Origin: Maribacter algicola
GTDB taxonomy: Bacteria > Bacteroidota > Bacteroidia > Flavobacteriales > Flavobacteriaceae
Assembly (NCBI RefSeq): GCF_003933245.1
Contig: NZ_QUSX01000001.1
Coordinates: forward strand, 62,001 to 126,000
Reading direction: 5' to 3'
DNA length: 64,000 nt
Below the pieces are notes generated by a model. The model was not told the origin of the DNA, searched no databases, and was given only the letters and a program-made list of their open reading frames with translations. Position 1 is the first letter of the stretch. The number at the start of each line of letters is the position of its first letter. The translations under genes were made by a program, and so were the position numbers. Positions 1-8,233 of this stretch are shown here, in pieces.

Positions 1-744
1 AAAGGTCTGGAATGGGCCCAATTGGTTACGGATGAAGATAACAAGATCGTTATACAACATATATTGCAAGTTGGAAACCCGGCGGAACCCATGATCGTTA
101 AACATTGGAGACAGGATTGGTTGTATGAAAACACGGATTTCTACTTATATAACGGTGATAACGAATGGAGCTATGCTCAAAAACCTATAAACGAGGTCGC
201 CGGACAATGGACCCAAAAAGTCTATCAGGTGGACGACAGTCCAAGGTATGAAGGTAGCGCCTCTTGGGTTCATGTGGATGGAACCAGCTATTGGGAAAAT
301 ACGACCCCTGCCCCACTTCCCAGAAGGGAATACACGACCCGCGGGGATTACAACCTTACGATGCGCGGTAACCGCCATGAAATTACCTCTGAAGGATGGA
401 TTCACGATCAGGACAATTCCAAAATCGTTCGCAAGGATGGGGAGACCGATTTCCTTTTGGCCAAAGAAAAAGGATACAATAACTATTTAAAGGTTCCAGA
501 TGCACTTTGTAAAGCTGCGGCCGAATGGTGGACTGCCAATGATGATAAATGGGCTATGGTACGCGGCAAATGGGACGAAGTATTTGCCAGGGATATGGAT
601 TTGGTACTGAAGGAAAAAGTGGACAACAAGGTACTTTACAAGCATTTGTTCGAAGATGAAGTTTCAAGCGCTGATAAAATTGGGGAAATCATAGATTCCT
701 TTGTAGTAGAAAAAAATTCCAAAGTAGCACTTAAAAGCAAATAA
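1..744 (+). CDS. DUF6607-like protein, 5' end cut by window edge
   Basis: The frame is open from base 1 (Lys-Gly-Leu-Glu-Trp...), so the N-terminus, including any signal peptide, lies outside the window. About 247 residues are visible, rich in Trp and Tyr (RQDWLYENTDFYLY, WTANDDKWAMVRGKWDEVF). I recognise it from memory as the DUF6607 family, whose biochemical role is unknown. It ends 3 bp before the ankyrin gene and heads an operon ending in a PepSY reductase, so a role in the same redox/iron process is inferred from context only. Confidence 0.75.
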   Translation, partial: KGLEWAQLVTDEDNKIVIQHILQVGNPAEPMIVKHWRQDWLYENTDFYLYNGDNEWSYAQKPINEVAGQWTQKVYQVDDSPRYEGSASWVHVDGTSYWENTTPAPLPRREYTTRGDYNLTMRGNRHEITSEGWIHDQDNSKIVRKDGETDFLLAKEKGYNNYLKVPDALCKAAAEWWTANDDKWAMVRGKWDEVFARDMDLVLKEKVDNKVLYKHLFEDEVSSADKIGEIIDSFVVEKNSKVALKSK

Positions 745-747
745 CCC

Positions 748-2238
748 ATGAAAAACGCTTTTAGCCTGATAATCACAGTAGCCTTTTCTTTGGGGCTTAC
801 ATCCCAAGAAAACCCATTTCTGAACAGGGAATATTGGAACAGCGATCCTTCTATAGAACAAATTGAGGCCACCATACTGGAAGGCCATGATATTACGGAG
901 CGAAATGCCGCCTATTTTGATGGCCCCACCTATGCCATTCTACAGAAGGTGAATGCGAAAACCATGGCACATATCATTAGTAAAGAAGGCAACGGTGTTG
1001 CTAAACTGACCCACGATGGCAGAATTTACCTGCACTGGGCCGCGTACGCCGGAAACCTGGAATTGGTCAAGTATCTACTCGACCAGGGGTCTGATGCCGC
1101 AGCGATGGACGCCCATGGCTATTCCGTAATCAACTTTGCAGCCAATTCCGGTATTAGTGATACAAATATATATGATGCACTATTGGACAAAGGTGCTAAT
1201 ATTAATGCTACCACACATGATGGAGCGAACGCCTTGTTGCTGGCAGCATCCGGTGCACAAAACTTGGATGTAATCGATTATTTTGTGGAAAAGGGTCTAG
1301 CGCTTGATAGCTCCGACGATATCGGCAATGGGGTCTTCCAATATGCCTCCCGAAGCGGAAACATTTCCGTGTTAAAAACCCTAGCCGGAAAAGGTTTGGA
1401 TTTTAAAAAAGTGAACACTGAAGGAGAAAATGCCCTGTTCATGGCCGCTAGGGGAACCCGTCGGAACCAAAACACCAAGGAGGTCTTTGAATATTTGGAG
1501 AGCCTTGGCCTTTCCAACCAACTTATCAATAAGGAAGGTAGAAATCTGTTACATTTAATTGCCGGAAGGAATAAGGACCTCAACATTTTCGAACATTTTA
1601 TAACATCGGGGATTTCCCCTGAATTAAAAGATAAGGAAGGGGTAACCCCTTTGATGATTACAGCATCCGGAAACGACCTTGATGTTGTGGAGCTTTTGAC
1701 AAAACACGTGGGGGATTTAAACCTAACCGATGACAAAGGTAGGAATGCCCTAATGATGGCGGTTGAAAGTAACGAGGCGGAGATAGTTGATTTTTTGTTG
1801 AAAAAAGGTGCGGATGTAGCCTCAAGGGATAATGATGGAAATTCCATTGCCTACTATCTGATTCACAATTACAATCCGAAAAATTCCGATAGTTTCGATA
1901 GAAAATGGAACTTGTTACAGGAAGCAGGCCTTACTATGAACGGAAAGCAGGGCAATGGTAACACACTGTTGCATCTTGCGGCCAAGGACAATAATTTGGA
2001 ACTCTTAAAACGATTGGAGAATTTGGCTATCGACATCAATGAAAAAAATGAGGATGGTGTCACGGCGCTCCACTTTGCCGCCATGTCATCGGATAATGAA
2101 GAAATGTTGAAGTACATGATTTCAATGGGTGCGGACGTAAGTGCAAAAACCGAATTTGAGGAAACAGTATATGATTTGGCGAGTGAAAACGAATTGTTGC
2201 AAAAGCACAACGTAGCATTGGACTTTTTAAAAATATAA
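748..2238 (+). CDS. Exported ankyrin-repeat protein
   Basis: This 496-residue protein has an N-terminal signal peptide (about 1-19, MKNAFSLIITVAFSLGLTSQ) and then roughly ten ankyrin repeats. Typical repeat pieces are GRIYLHWAAYAGNLELVKYLLDQGSDAAAM, DGANALLLAASGAQNLDVIDYF and DGVTALHFAAMSSDNEEMLKYM, cited here only in part of the chain from about residue 90 to 490. Ankyrin arrays bind proteins, so it is probably a periplasmic scaffold or partner. The start lies 3 bp after the upstream stop, so it is cotranscribed with the DUF6607-like gene. No catalytic domain is visible. Confidence 0.85.
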   Translation: MKNAFSLIITVAFSLGLTSQENPFLNREYWNSDPSIEQIEATILEGHDITERNAAYFDGPTYAILQKVNAKTMAHIISKEGNGVAKLTHDGRIYLHWAAYAGNLELVKYLLDQGSDAAAMDAHGYSVINFAANSGISDTNIYDALLDKGANINATTHDGANALLLAASGAQNLDVIDYFVEKGLALDSSDDIGNGVFQYASRSGNISVLKTLAGKGLDFKKVNTEGENALFMAARGTRRNQNTKEVFEYLESLGLSNQLINKEGRNLLHLIAGRNKDLNIFEHFITSGISPELKDKEGVTPLMITASGNDLDVVELLTKHVGDLNLTDDKGRNALMMAVESNEAEIVDFLLKKGADVASRDNDGNSIAYYLIHNYNPKNSDSFDRKWNLLQEAGLTMNGKQGNGNTLLHLAAKDNNLELLKRLENLAIDINEKNEDGVTALHFAAMSSDNEEMLKYMISMGADVSAKTEFEETVYDLASENELLQKHNVALDFLKI

Positions 2239-2246
2239 TTTAAAGA

Positions 2247-2357
2247 ATGAAATGAGCCATAACAAGTCTTGATACCTACCGAGATAATTATTAGCGAATT
2301 GCATCCCCGTGCTGAGCATAGTCGAAGCATGACCTATGAAATACAAAAAAAATATAG
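2247..2357 (+). repeat. Leader element copy A, split by a REP-like insertion
   Basis: This stretch fills the gap before the DUF2271 start. It shares ATGAAATGAGCCATAACAAG, the core ACAAGTCTT...GAGAT...GCGAATTGCATC and a downstream TGACCTATGAAA with the copy at 6049-6137, and the core recurs at 37572-37619. Between GCATC (2301-2305) and TGACC (2330) lie 24 extra bases (2306-2329) absent from the other copies. They contain the imperfect palindrome TGCTGAGCATAGTCGAAGCA, which resembles REP-type repeats scattered in Flavobacteria. No -7 box is seen here, so this copy probably sits inside a transcript. Confidence 0.75.
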
Positions 2358-2843
2358 ATGAAAAAATATTTTATCCCAATTACGGCCATCGTCAGTTTAG
2401 CCCTCTTTGCCTTTGGCACAGCCACCAAAACCACCCCGTATAAATGTATGATCCAGTTGACGAATTATGAAGGCGAAGGGGCCTACATCGTTGTTTCCAT
2501 TTTGGATGGCAAAGGCAGCTATGAAGAAACGCTCTATGTTCAGGGCGATGATAATGAATGGTACCGGGACCTGGAAGAATGGTGGAAAAATATATACGGT
2601 ATCAGACGACCCAATATAGATGCCATTGTGGGTGAGACCGTAACTGGCGGTCAGCGTAAAATGACCATTCTAAATATCCCTACGGATAAAATCGATGCCG
2701 GATATAAAATACGGTTTGAATCGGCCGTGGAGGACCAGGAATACTATAAGGACGATCTGGAGTTTGACCTTACCACGGAAAACCTTGCGGCAAAAAAGGA
2801 AGGCAAGGGTTTTATCCGCTATGTACGAATGATTCAACAATAA
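2358..2843 (+). CDS. DUF2271 family exported protein
   Basis: 161 residues with an N-terminal hydrophobic signal (MKKYFIPITAIVSLALFAFG). The rest matches the DUF2271 pattern: YKCMIQLTNYEGEGAYIVVSIL, then a tryptophan cluster (DLEEWWKNIYG), a VTGGQRK segment and a C-terminal GKGFIRYVRMI. DUF2271 genes commonly sit beside PepSY membrane reductases, as here: the next gene starts 6 bp after this stop. A periplasmic partner of that reductase is a reasonable inference; the biochemical function is not known to me. The ApbE flavinylation motif (D-x-x-[SG]-A-[ST]) is not visible. Confidence 0.85.
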   Translation: MKKYFIPITAIVSLALFAFGTATKTTPYKCMIQLTNYEGEGAYIVVSILDGKGSYEETLYVQGDDNEWYRDLEEWWKNIYGIRRPNIDAIVGETVTGGQRKMTILNIPTDKIDAGYKIRFESAVEDQEYYKDDLEFDLTTENLAAKKEGKGFIRYVRMIQQ

Positions 2844-2849
2844 CGGTTT

Positions 2850-5048
2850 ATGACCATCTCAATTTGGAGGTATAGTCACTTACTTTTGGCCCTATCCACG
2901 GGCCTTTTTTTGATAATGGCGTCCATTACGGGGATTATATTGGCCTTTGAACCCATACAGAGTACAATAAAACCATATAAACCCATTACTTTATCAACGG
3001 TATCCGTTGGAGAAACAATTGGGGTACTTCAAGAAGAGTATGAAGAGGTATTGAGTATAACCGTTGACGCCAACGATTTTGTCCTTGCGGACGTATTGAC
3101 CAGAGAAGGTGAAAGCAAACAGCTGTACGTACATCCCAAGACAGGTGAAGCCCTTGGCGAACCGTCCCCCCAACATCCTATTTTTCAGTTCACGACCAAT
3201 CTACACCGTTCCCTCTTTTTAAAGAGCTTAGGGCGTTTTTTCGTGGGGCTGGTTTCCTTTCTCCTATGTCTAATAGCCGCTACGGGGCTTATGCTCATCA
3301 TAAAACGACAAGGAGGAATAGTCAAATTGTTCTCAAAAGTTCAAAAAGACTATTTTGAATTGCGATACCATGTCATTTTGGGGCGTTGGTTTCTGATTCC
3401 GATTTTCATTATTGCTGCGACAGGAGCATACCTATCCGCGGAAAAATTCTCCTTGCTTCCCAGCACCCTCGTTCTTCATGAAAGGGTTAGTCCAAATGTA
3501 GACGTAGACGAATCGGTAAGACCCCAAGATTTGGATATTTTCAAGACCACTTCCCTAAACAATATCAGAAAGATCAACTTTCCTTTTACGCCCTTTCCCG
3601 AGGATTATTTTGAAGTTGCGCTAAGGGATAAGGAAATCTATGTACACCAATACACTGGAGAAATTTTAAGCGAAAAACCATATCCCTTTACCTTCTTGGC
3701 AAGTAGGATGAGTTTGGTTTTACACACGGGACAAGGTTCCATACTTTGGTCCTTGGTTCTTTTGTTGGCAAGTGCATCCATCCTGTTCTTTATCTACTCG
3801 GGTTTTGTGATGTGGCGCAAACGTATAAAGAACTCGGTAAAAATCAGCAAAAAAAACGCCGACGCATGTACGCATATCATTTTGGTAGGTTCCGAAACTG
3901 GCACAACTTTCGGGTTTGCAAAATCGCTTGAAAAAGCCTTGAAAAAATTGGGTAAAGAAGTCCTTGTTACCCAACTCAATAATTATCAGGCGTACAAAAA
4001 CGCGGAACATCTTTTTATACTCACAGCGACCTACGGAGAAGGAGACCCTCCCACCAATGCCCGAAACTTTTTGGGTTTATTGGAGACAGTAAAGCAACCA
4101 AATACCCTAAAGTATTCCACAGTAGGTTTTGGCTCTACCCATTATCCAAACTATTGTAAATACGCCATCGATGTTGAAAATCGGTTGGCTACCACACTTG
4201 GTTTTGAGAAGGTAGTTCCACTTTATAATATTGACAATCAATCCTATGATGCCTTTAGCGATTGGTCCGTACGTTGGAGTGAAGCTATGGGGGAACGTTT
4301 GGACCTTCCAGTGTTGGAAAACAAAAATAAAACTTTGAAACTACATGAATTTGTAGTGGTATCCAAGACAGAACCCAATGGAGACGATACCTTTTTAATC
4401 CGCCTAAAAGCAAAAGACAATGCCAAGTTCCGATCTGGGGATTTGTTGGAATACCGGCCCCAAGAGGATGGAATCCCCAGGTGGTTTTCCATTGCCAGAA
4501 TAGGTCAGGAAATATTACTGAGCATCAAGAAACACGAACTTGGCGTCGTTTCAAATTACTTCAATTCCCTAAACCCTTCGGAAAACCTTGAAGCTGGCAT
4601 TAAACCAAATCCACATTTCCAATTTCCCAAAAAGGCGAAGGAACTCATTTGTATTTCGAACGGTACAGGGATAGCACCATTTTTAGGCATTATTGACGAA
4701 AACAAACATAAAACTCCAATCCATCTATATTGGGGTGGCCGAAACAATGCTTCTTTGAAAATCTACACCCCTCATTTGGATAAGCTTCATTGTGAAGGAA
4801 AAATGAAGCCATTGAAGGTCGCCTTTTCGCGCGAAGGCACCTCCAAAACATATGTACAAGACCTCGTTGCAAAAGATTCCCAAAAAATTTCAAAGAGCCT
4901 TGAAAATGGAGCCTTTATTATGATTTGTGGGTCGTTACGCATGCAGAACGATGTTTTGGAAGTTCTAGAGAAAATCACGAACAAAGAACTGGAAAAGCCT
5001 TTAAATTATTTTGAAGCCAAGGGACAGATAAAAATGGACTGCTATTAA
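2850..5048 (+). CDS. PepSY transmembrane protein fused to flavodoxin and FAD/NAD(P) reductase
   Basis: A 732-residue three-part fusion. Residues 1-325 form a PepSY-type membrane domain with four predicted TM helices (about 8-30, 128-150, 175-195, 298-320) and two periplasmic PepSY segments. Residues 340-480 are a flavodoxin domain (VGSETGTTFGFAK, TATYGEGDPPTN). Residues 485-732 are a sulfite-reductase/P450-reductase-like FAD and NAD(P) module (PRWFSIAR, SNGTGIAPFLG, ICGSLRMQNDVLEVL). It likely passes electrons from cytosolic NAD(P)H through FAD and FMN across the membrane to a periplasmic acceptor such as ferric siderophore. That substrate is inference. The 3' end overlaps the convergent lyase gene by 4 bp. 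Confidence 0.85.
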   Translation: MTISIWRYSHLLLALSTGLFLIMASITGIILAFEPIQSTIKPYKPITLSTVSVGETIGVLQEEYEEVLSITVDANDFVLADVLTREGESKQLYVHPKTGEALGEPSPQHPIFQFTTNLHRSLFLKSLGRFFVGLVSFLLCLIAATGLMLIIKRQGGIVKLFSKVQKDYFELRYHVILGRWFLIPIFIIAATGAYLSAEKFSLLPSTLVLHERVSPNVDVDESVRPQDLDIFKTTSLNNIRKINFPFTPFPEDYFEVALRDKEIYVHQYTGEILSEKPYPFTFLASRMSLVLHTGQGSILWSLVLLLASASILFFIYSGFVMWRKRIKNSVKISKKNADACTHIILVGSETGTTFGFAKSLEKALKKLGKEVLVTQLNNYQAYKNAEHLFILTATYGEGDPPTNARNFLGLLETVKQPNTLKYSTVGFGSTHYPNYCKYAIDVENRLATTLGFEKVVPLYNIDNQSYDAFSDWSVRWSEAMGERLDLPVLENKNKTLKLHEFVVVSKTEPNGDDTFLIRLKAKDNAKFRSGDLLEYRPQEDGIPRWFSIARIGQEILLSIKKHELGVVSNYFNSLNPSENLEAGIKPNPHFQFPKKAKELICISNGTGIAPFLGIIDENKHKTPIHLYWGGRNNASLKIYTPHLDKLHCEGKMKPLKVAFSREGTSKTYVQDLVAKDSQKISKSLENGAFIMICGSLRMQNDVLEVLEKITNKELEKPLNYFEAKGQIKMDCY

Positions 5049-5914
5049 TGATACTTGGAAAATAATTCGGTCGCCTTATTATAAGCGGCTTCAAACACCA
5101 TCCAATTTACGCCGGTCTCCGCCTTTTGAGCGGTAAGGTAGGACAACAATTTTTCGGTGGGCATATTCCCCGTAAGTTCATCCTTGGCCATAGGACAACC
5201 GCCAAAACCCTGTATGGCACCATCAAACCTGCGGCAACCTGCTTTGTAGGCGGCATCCACCTTTTCGTGCCATTTGGTAGGCGTTGTATGTAAATGTGCC
5301 CCAAATTCAATGAGCGGATATTTGGGAATTAAATTGGAGAACAAGTACTCGATATTCTCTGGATCCGAAGTTCCCACAGTATCGGAAAGGGATAATATCC
5401 TCGCCCCCATCGATGCCAATTTCTCCGTCCACTCACCCACGATTTCAACATTCCATGGATCACCGTACGGATTTCCAAAACCCATCGAAATATAGGTGAC
5501 CACTTCTTTGTTGGCGGCATCGGCAATATTGAAAATCTCCTGGAGTGTTTCCACCGATTCGTCTATGGTCTTATGAGTGTTTCGCATTTGAAAGTTTTCC
5601 GATATGGAAAAGGGAAAGCCCAAATAATCGATTTCAGCATGCTTTACCGCATCTTCCGCCCCGCGGACATTGGCAATAATCGCCAATAATTTGCTTTTGG
5701 TCCTTGAGAGGTCCAACTTGGACAACACCTCGGCCGTGTCGACCATTTGAGGAATAGCTTTAGGGGAAACAAAACTGCCAAAGTCCAATGTGTCGAAACC
5801 ACATCCTAACAGGGATTGCAGGTACCTTACCTTTTCTTCGGTAGGTATAAAATCCTTAATGCCCTGCATGGCATCCCTCGGACATTCTATAAGCTTTACT
5901 TTACTGTTGGACAT
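5045..5914 (-). CDS. Hydroxymethylglutaryl-CoA lyase family protein
   Basis: A 289-residue TIM-barrel enzyme of the HMG-CoA lyase / isopropylmalate-synthase-like family. It cleaves HMG-CoA to acetoacetate and acetyl-CoA in leucine degradation. Visible signatures are LIECPRDAMQG near the N-terminus (Arg-Asp of the active site), the metal-ligand region GAHLHTTP (His-x-His), and the C-terminal loop FGGCPMAKDELTGNMPTE, which carries the catalytic Cys (GGCP). I chose the ATG at 5914 (MSNSKVKLIEC), because the upstream in-frame extension starts with TTG and adds only five unconserved residues. Confidence 0.92.
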   Translation of the reverse strand: MSNSKVKLIECPRDAMQGIKDFIPTEEKVRYLQSLLGCGFDTLDFGSFVSPKAIPQMVDTAEVLSKLDLSRTKSKLLAIIANVRGAEDAVKHAEIDYLGFPFSISENFQMRNTHKTIDESVETLQEIFNIADAANKEVVTYISMGFGNPYGDPWNVEIVGEWTEKLASMGARILSLSDTVGTSDPENIEYLFSNLIPKYPLIEFGAHLHTTPTKWHEKVDAAYKAGCRRFDGAIQGFGGCPMAKDELTGNMPTEKLLSYLTAQKAETGVNWMVFEAAYNKATELFSKYH

Positions 5915-5929
5915 AACGTAAAAATACAA

Positions 5930-6048
5930 ACAACCATAGGAATTTCAGAGGTCATTTAAAATGAATTCTTATGGGAAGTTTAAATCTTCTTACAAACAAA
6001 AAATTAAGAGCTAGACGATTTTTTATATCTTGTTCAAAATTTAAAATC
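5930..6048. other. Divergent intergenic region, AT-rich
   Basis: About 120 bp between the lyase start and leader element copy B. A degenerate -7-like TATCTTG lies at 6026-6032 on the plus strand, about 30 bp before the conserved core of copy B. I see no ORF or strong hairpin. Confidence 0.4.
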
Positions 6049-6137
6049 ATGAAATGAGCCATAACAAGTCTTGATACCTACTGAGATGGTTATTGGCGAA
6101 TTGCATCTGACCTATGAAAAACAATAAAAATAAACAG
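6049..6137 (+). repeat. Leader element copy B
   Basis: The uninterrupted copy of the repeated leader. Over the 48-bp core (6064-6111, ACAAGTCTT to TCTGAC) it matches the crcB copy at 43 positions without gaps, and it matches copy A through the next ATGAAA. The core can fold: AGATG (6085-6089 region) pairs with CATCT (6104-6108 region), and ATT/AAT closes a GGCG loop. The element ends at the start codon I chose for the downstream lipoprotein, exactly as in the other two copies. Confidence 0.75.
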
Positions 6138-6584
6138 ATGAAAAACAAGATTACGGGGATTGTGATACTTTTGGTATGTACTTGCTACAGTTTTTCCTGC
6201 AAGAATCAAAATAATGATTTAAAGAAAAAAGAAATGGAGCCGGAAGAAATGGTACAAGAAGATATAGTACAATCCAATGATAGTTTGTTAAGGCACGTTG
6301 TTATATTCAAATTTAAGGAGGGTACCTCTGAAGAGGATATTAAAAAAGTAGAGGAAGCGTTTCACGCCCTACCTTCTAAAATTCCACAGATAGCGGGATA
6401 TGAATGGGGAACCAACAACAGTCCAGAAGGTTTGGACAAAGGCTTTACCCATGTTTTCTTTCTATCCTTTAAAAGTGAAGAAGATAGGGCCATTTATTTA
6501 CCCCATCCAGACCATAAGGCCTTTGGGGCCGTACTTGGACCACATCTTGACGATGTACTTGTTATGGATTACTGGACTGATTAA
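6138..6584 (+). CDS. Dabb-domain lipoprotein
   Basis: 148 residues. A lipoprotein signal (MKNKITGIVILLVCTCYSFSC, lipobox YSFSC) is followed by a charged linker and a stress-responsive Dabb alpha/beta-barrel domain: LRHVVIFKFKEGTSEEDI, VEEAFHALPSKI, THVFFLSFKSEEDRAIYLPH, DHKAFGAVLGPHLDDVLVMDY. Dabb domains form dimeric ferredoxin-like barrels; the ligand here is unknown. An ATG at 6114 is also in frame, but the 6138 ATG sits at the same place relative to the leader repeat as the starts of the DUF2271 and crcB genes, so I prefer it. Confidence 0.85.
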   Translation: MKNKITGIVILLVCTCYSFSCKNQNNDLKKKEMEPEEMVQEDIVQSNDSLLRHVVIFKFKEGTSEEDIKKVEEAFHALPSKIPQIAGYEWGTNNSPEGLDKGFTHVFFLSFKSEEDRAIYLPHPDHKAFGAVLGPHLDDVLVMDYWTD

Positions 6585-6597
6585 GATTAAACAGTCC

Positions 6598-7641
6598 CTA
6601 CCTATAGTTTTCTTCTAGGATGGCCCGGTTTATTTTTTTAACTAAAATTGGGCCTTCGTATATAAAACCTGTCCATAACTGAATTAAATCGGCTCCGGCA
6701 TTGAGCTTTTCCAAAGCATCTTCGGGAGAATGAATTCCCCCTACTCCGATGATCGGGAAGGCTTTATTGCTGCGTTCAGATAAAAATTGGATTACCTCCG
6801 TACTTCGATGCTTCAAGGGTTTGCCACTCAAACCACCTGCCTCTTCCAATAAGAGTCCGTGGGATTTTAGATTTTTGCGCTCAATGGTCGTGTTCGTGGC
6901 GATTACACCATCTATTTTGGTATCGGCAACGATATCGATGATATCTAAAAGTTGGTCATTGGTAAGGTCCGGTGCGATTTTCAATAAAATCGGTTTTCTT
7001 TTTACCTCCTTTTCAGCGGCCAATTTTATATTGGCCACTTCCAGTTCCCTTAAGAGTCTTGTTAATGGTTCCTTATCCTGAAGTTCCCGTAAACCCGGGG
7101 TATTGGGCGAACTTACATTGACAACAAAATAATCCACATAATCAAAAAGGGCATCAAAACAGATTAAGTAATCCTTTATAGCGTCATCGTTGGGCGTAAT
7201 TTTGTTTTTACCGATATTTCCCCCAATCAATACCTTATGTTCCTTTTTCAATCGTTCCACCGCCTCAAATACGCCTAGGTTGTTAAAACCCATCCTGTTG
7301 ATAATGGCACTATCGGCCTTTAACCGAAACAAGCGTTTTTTTGGGTTTCCGTCCTGAGGTTTGGGTGTCAAAGTACCTATCTCCACAAACCCGAAACCAA
7401 AATCCGACAGTTCATTATAAAGCACGGCGTTCTTGTCAAATCCAGCAGCCAAACCCACCGGGTTCTTAAACTTGACTCCAAAAACCTCGCGTTCTAGCCT
7501 TTGATCCTCTATGGTGAAAATTGGTTTTAAAAGACCCAAAAGGCCAATCTTTGAAATGACCTTTATCAACGCGAAGCTAAAATGGTGGACCTTCTCCGGG
7601 TCGAATAAAAATAAGATGGGGCGTATTACCGATTTGTACAT
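6598..7641 (-). CDS. pyrD: Dihydroorotate dehydrogenase (quinone), class 2
   Basis: 347 residues. It oxidises dihydroorotate to orotate with FMN and passes electrons to membrane quinone in pyrimidine synthesis. The class 2 N-terminal helix pair ([21 protein letters not shown]) precedes the barrel. Motifs include [13 protein letters not shown], the FMN loop [22 protein letters not shown], the catalytic-Ser loop [20 protein letters not shown], and the phosphate-binding [24 protein letters not shown] -7 box TATTTTTG (minus strand, 7659-7666) lies just upstream of the ATG at 7641, which excludes the longer TTG start at 7683. It is 13 bp from the convergent Dabb gene. Confidence 0.95.
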   Translation of the reverse strand: MYKSVIRPILFLFDPEKVHHFSFALIKVISKIGLLGLLKPIFTIEDQRLEREVFGVKFKNPVGLAAGFDKNAVLYNELSDFGFGFVEIGTLTPKPQDGNPKKRLFRLKADSAIINRMGFNNLGVFEAVERLKKEHKVLIGGNIGKNKITPNDDAIKDYLICFDALFDYVDYFVVNVSSPNTPGLRELQDKEPLTRLLRELEVANIKLAAEKEVKRKPILLKIAPDLTNDQLLDIIDIVADTKIDGVIATNTTIERKNLKSHGLLLEEAGGLSGKPLKHRSTEVIQFLSERSNKAFPIIGVGGIHSPEDALEKLNAGADLIQLWTGFIYEGPILVKKINRAILEENYR

Positions 7642-7658
7642 ATTGGCTTGGATTTTTG

Positions 7659-7666
7659 CAAAAATA
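7659..7666 (-). promoter_or_regulatory. -7 box for pyrD
   Basis: TATTTTTG on the minus strand fits the Bacteroidota -7 consensus TAnnTTTG. No TTTG at -33 spacing is seen. It implies a transcript start about 10 bp upstream of the 7641 ATG. Confidence 0.55.
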
Positions 7667-7718
7667 CAAAGTGAGGGCTTCATAGTTTCGCTCCCACCTC
7701 CATAAAATTCAAACTGAC

Positions 7719-8165
7719 CTAATTCTGTTTCTCGGAAATACTATCCGTATAGACCTTAGGGGTAATCACAAAAGGTGAACGGGAGGCTTCATGGCAGAGA
7801 TCCAAATATAATTGATACTGTTTGGCATTCAAGAGGGAAAGCACCCTTTTATCGATCATGGACTGCATCAACTCCATGCTGTCCATGACTCCCCGGTACT
7901 TTAATGCCAATTCATTCAATTCTTCCACGGTGTTTTGAGGATGCCTGTTGTAAATATTCTCCAACCGAACGTTCAAAATTTCATTTCTGTATTGCAATTC
8001 AGCAGCCAGATTCACTAGCTGCTTTTTTTGGAAATCGTTCATTTGGAAAATATCCACCAAAGAATCACTTTCCGTGATGCCTACCCCTAGAAGACAATCC
8101 GCCTGCGACCTAACTGAAAAGGAGAACAGAACCAAAAGAAAGGGGTATATAGCTTGAAACCGCAT
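7719..8165 (-). CDS. Exported hypothetical protein
   Basis: 148 residues with a signal peptide ([21 protein letters not shown]). The mature part is mostly helical ([23 protein letters not shown], then [24 protein letters not shown] and [15 protein letters not shown]) and resembles the Spy/CpxP-like helical chaperone-like families in composition, but no LTxxQ motif is clear. I do not recognise a named family. It is transcribed away from pepT; the ATG at 8165 directly precedes the signal peptide. Confidence 0.7.
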   Translation of the reverse strand: MRFQAIYPFLLVLFSFSVRSQADCLLGVGITESDSLVDIFQMNDFQKKQLVNLAAELQYRNEILNVRLENIYNRHPQNTVEELNELALKYRGVMDSMELMQSMIDKRVLSLLNAKQYQLYLDLCHEASRSPFVITPKVYTDSISEKQN

Positions 8166-8210
8166 TTGAATATTGAATATAAACTGATTACGAAAATACA
8201 ATTTAAAAGC

Positions 8211-8218
8211 TATTTTTG
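8211..8218 (+). promoter_or_regulatory. -7 box for pepT
   Basis: TATTTTTG matches TAnnTTTG. It overlaps an in-frame TTG at 8216, so that codon cannot be the start; the ATG at 8234 would leave a leader of roughly 9-10 nt. Confidence 0.55.
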
Positions 8219-8233
8219 GATAAAAACCAAGGC

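Noticed and set aside
1278..1847. 189-residue ORF antisense to the ankyrin gene
   Set aside because: Shadow of a repetitive coding frame.
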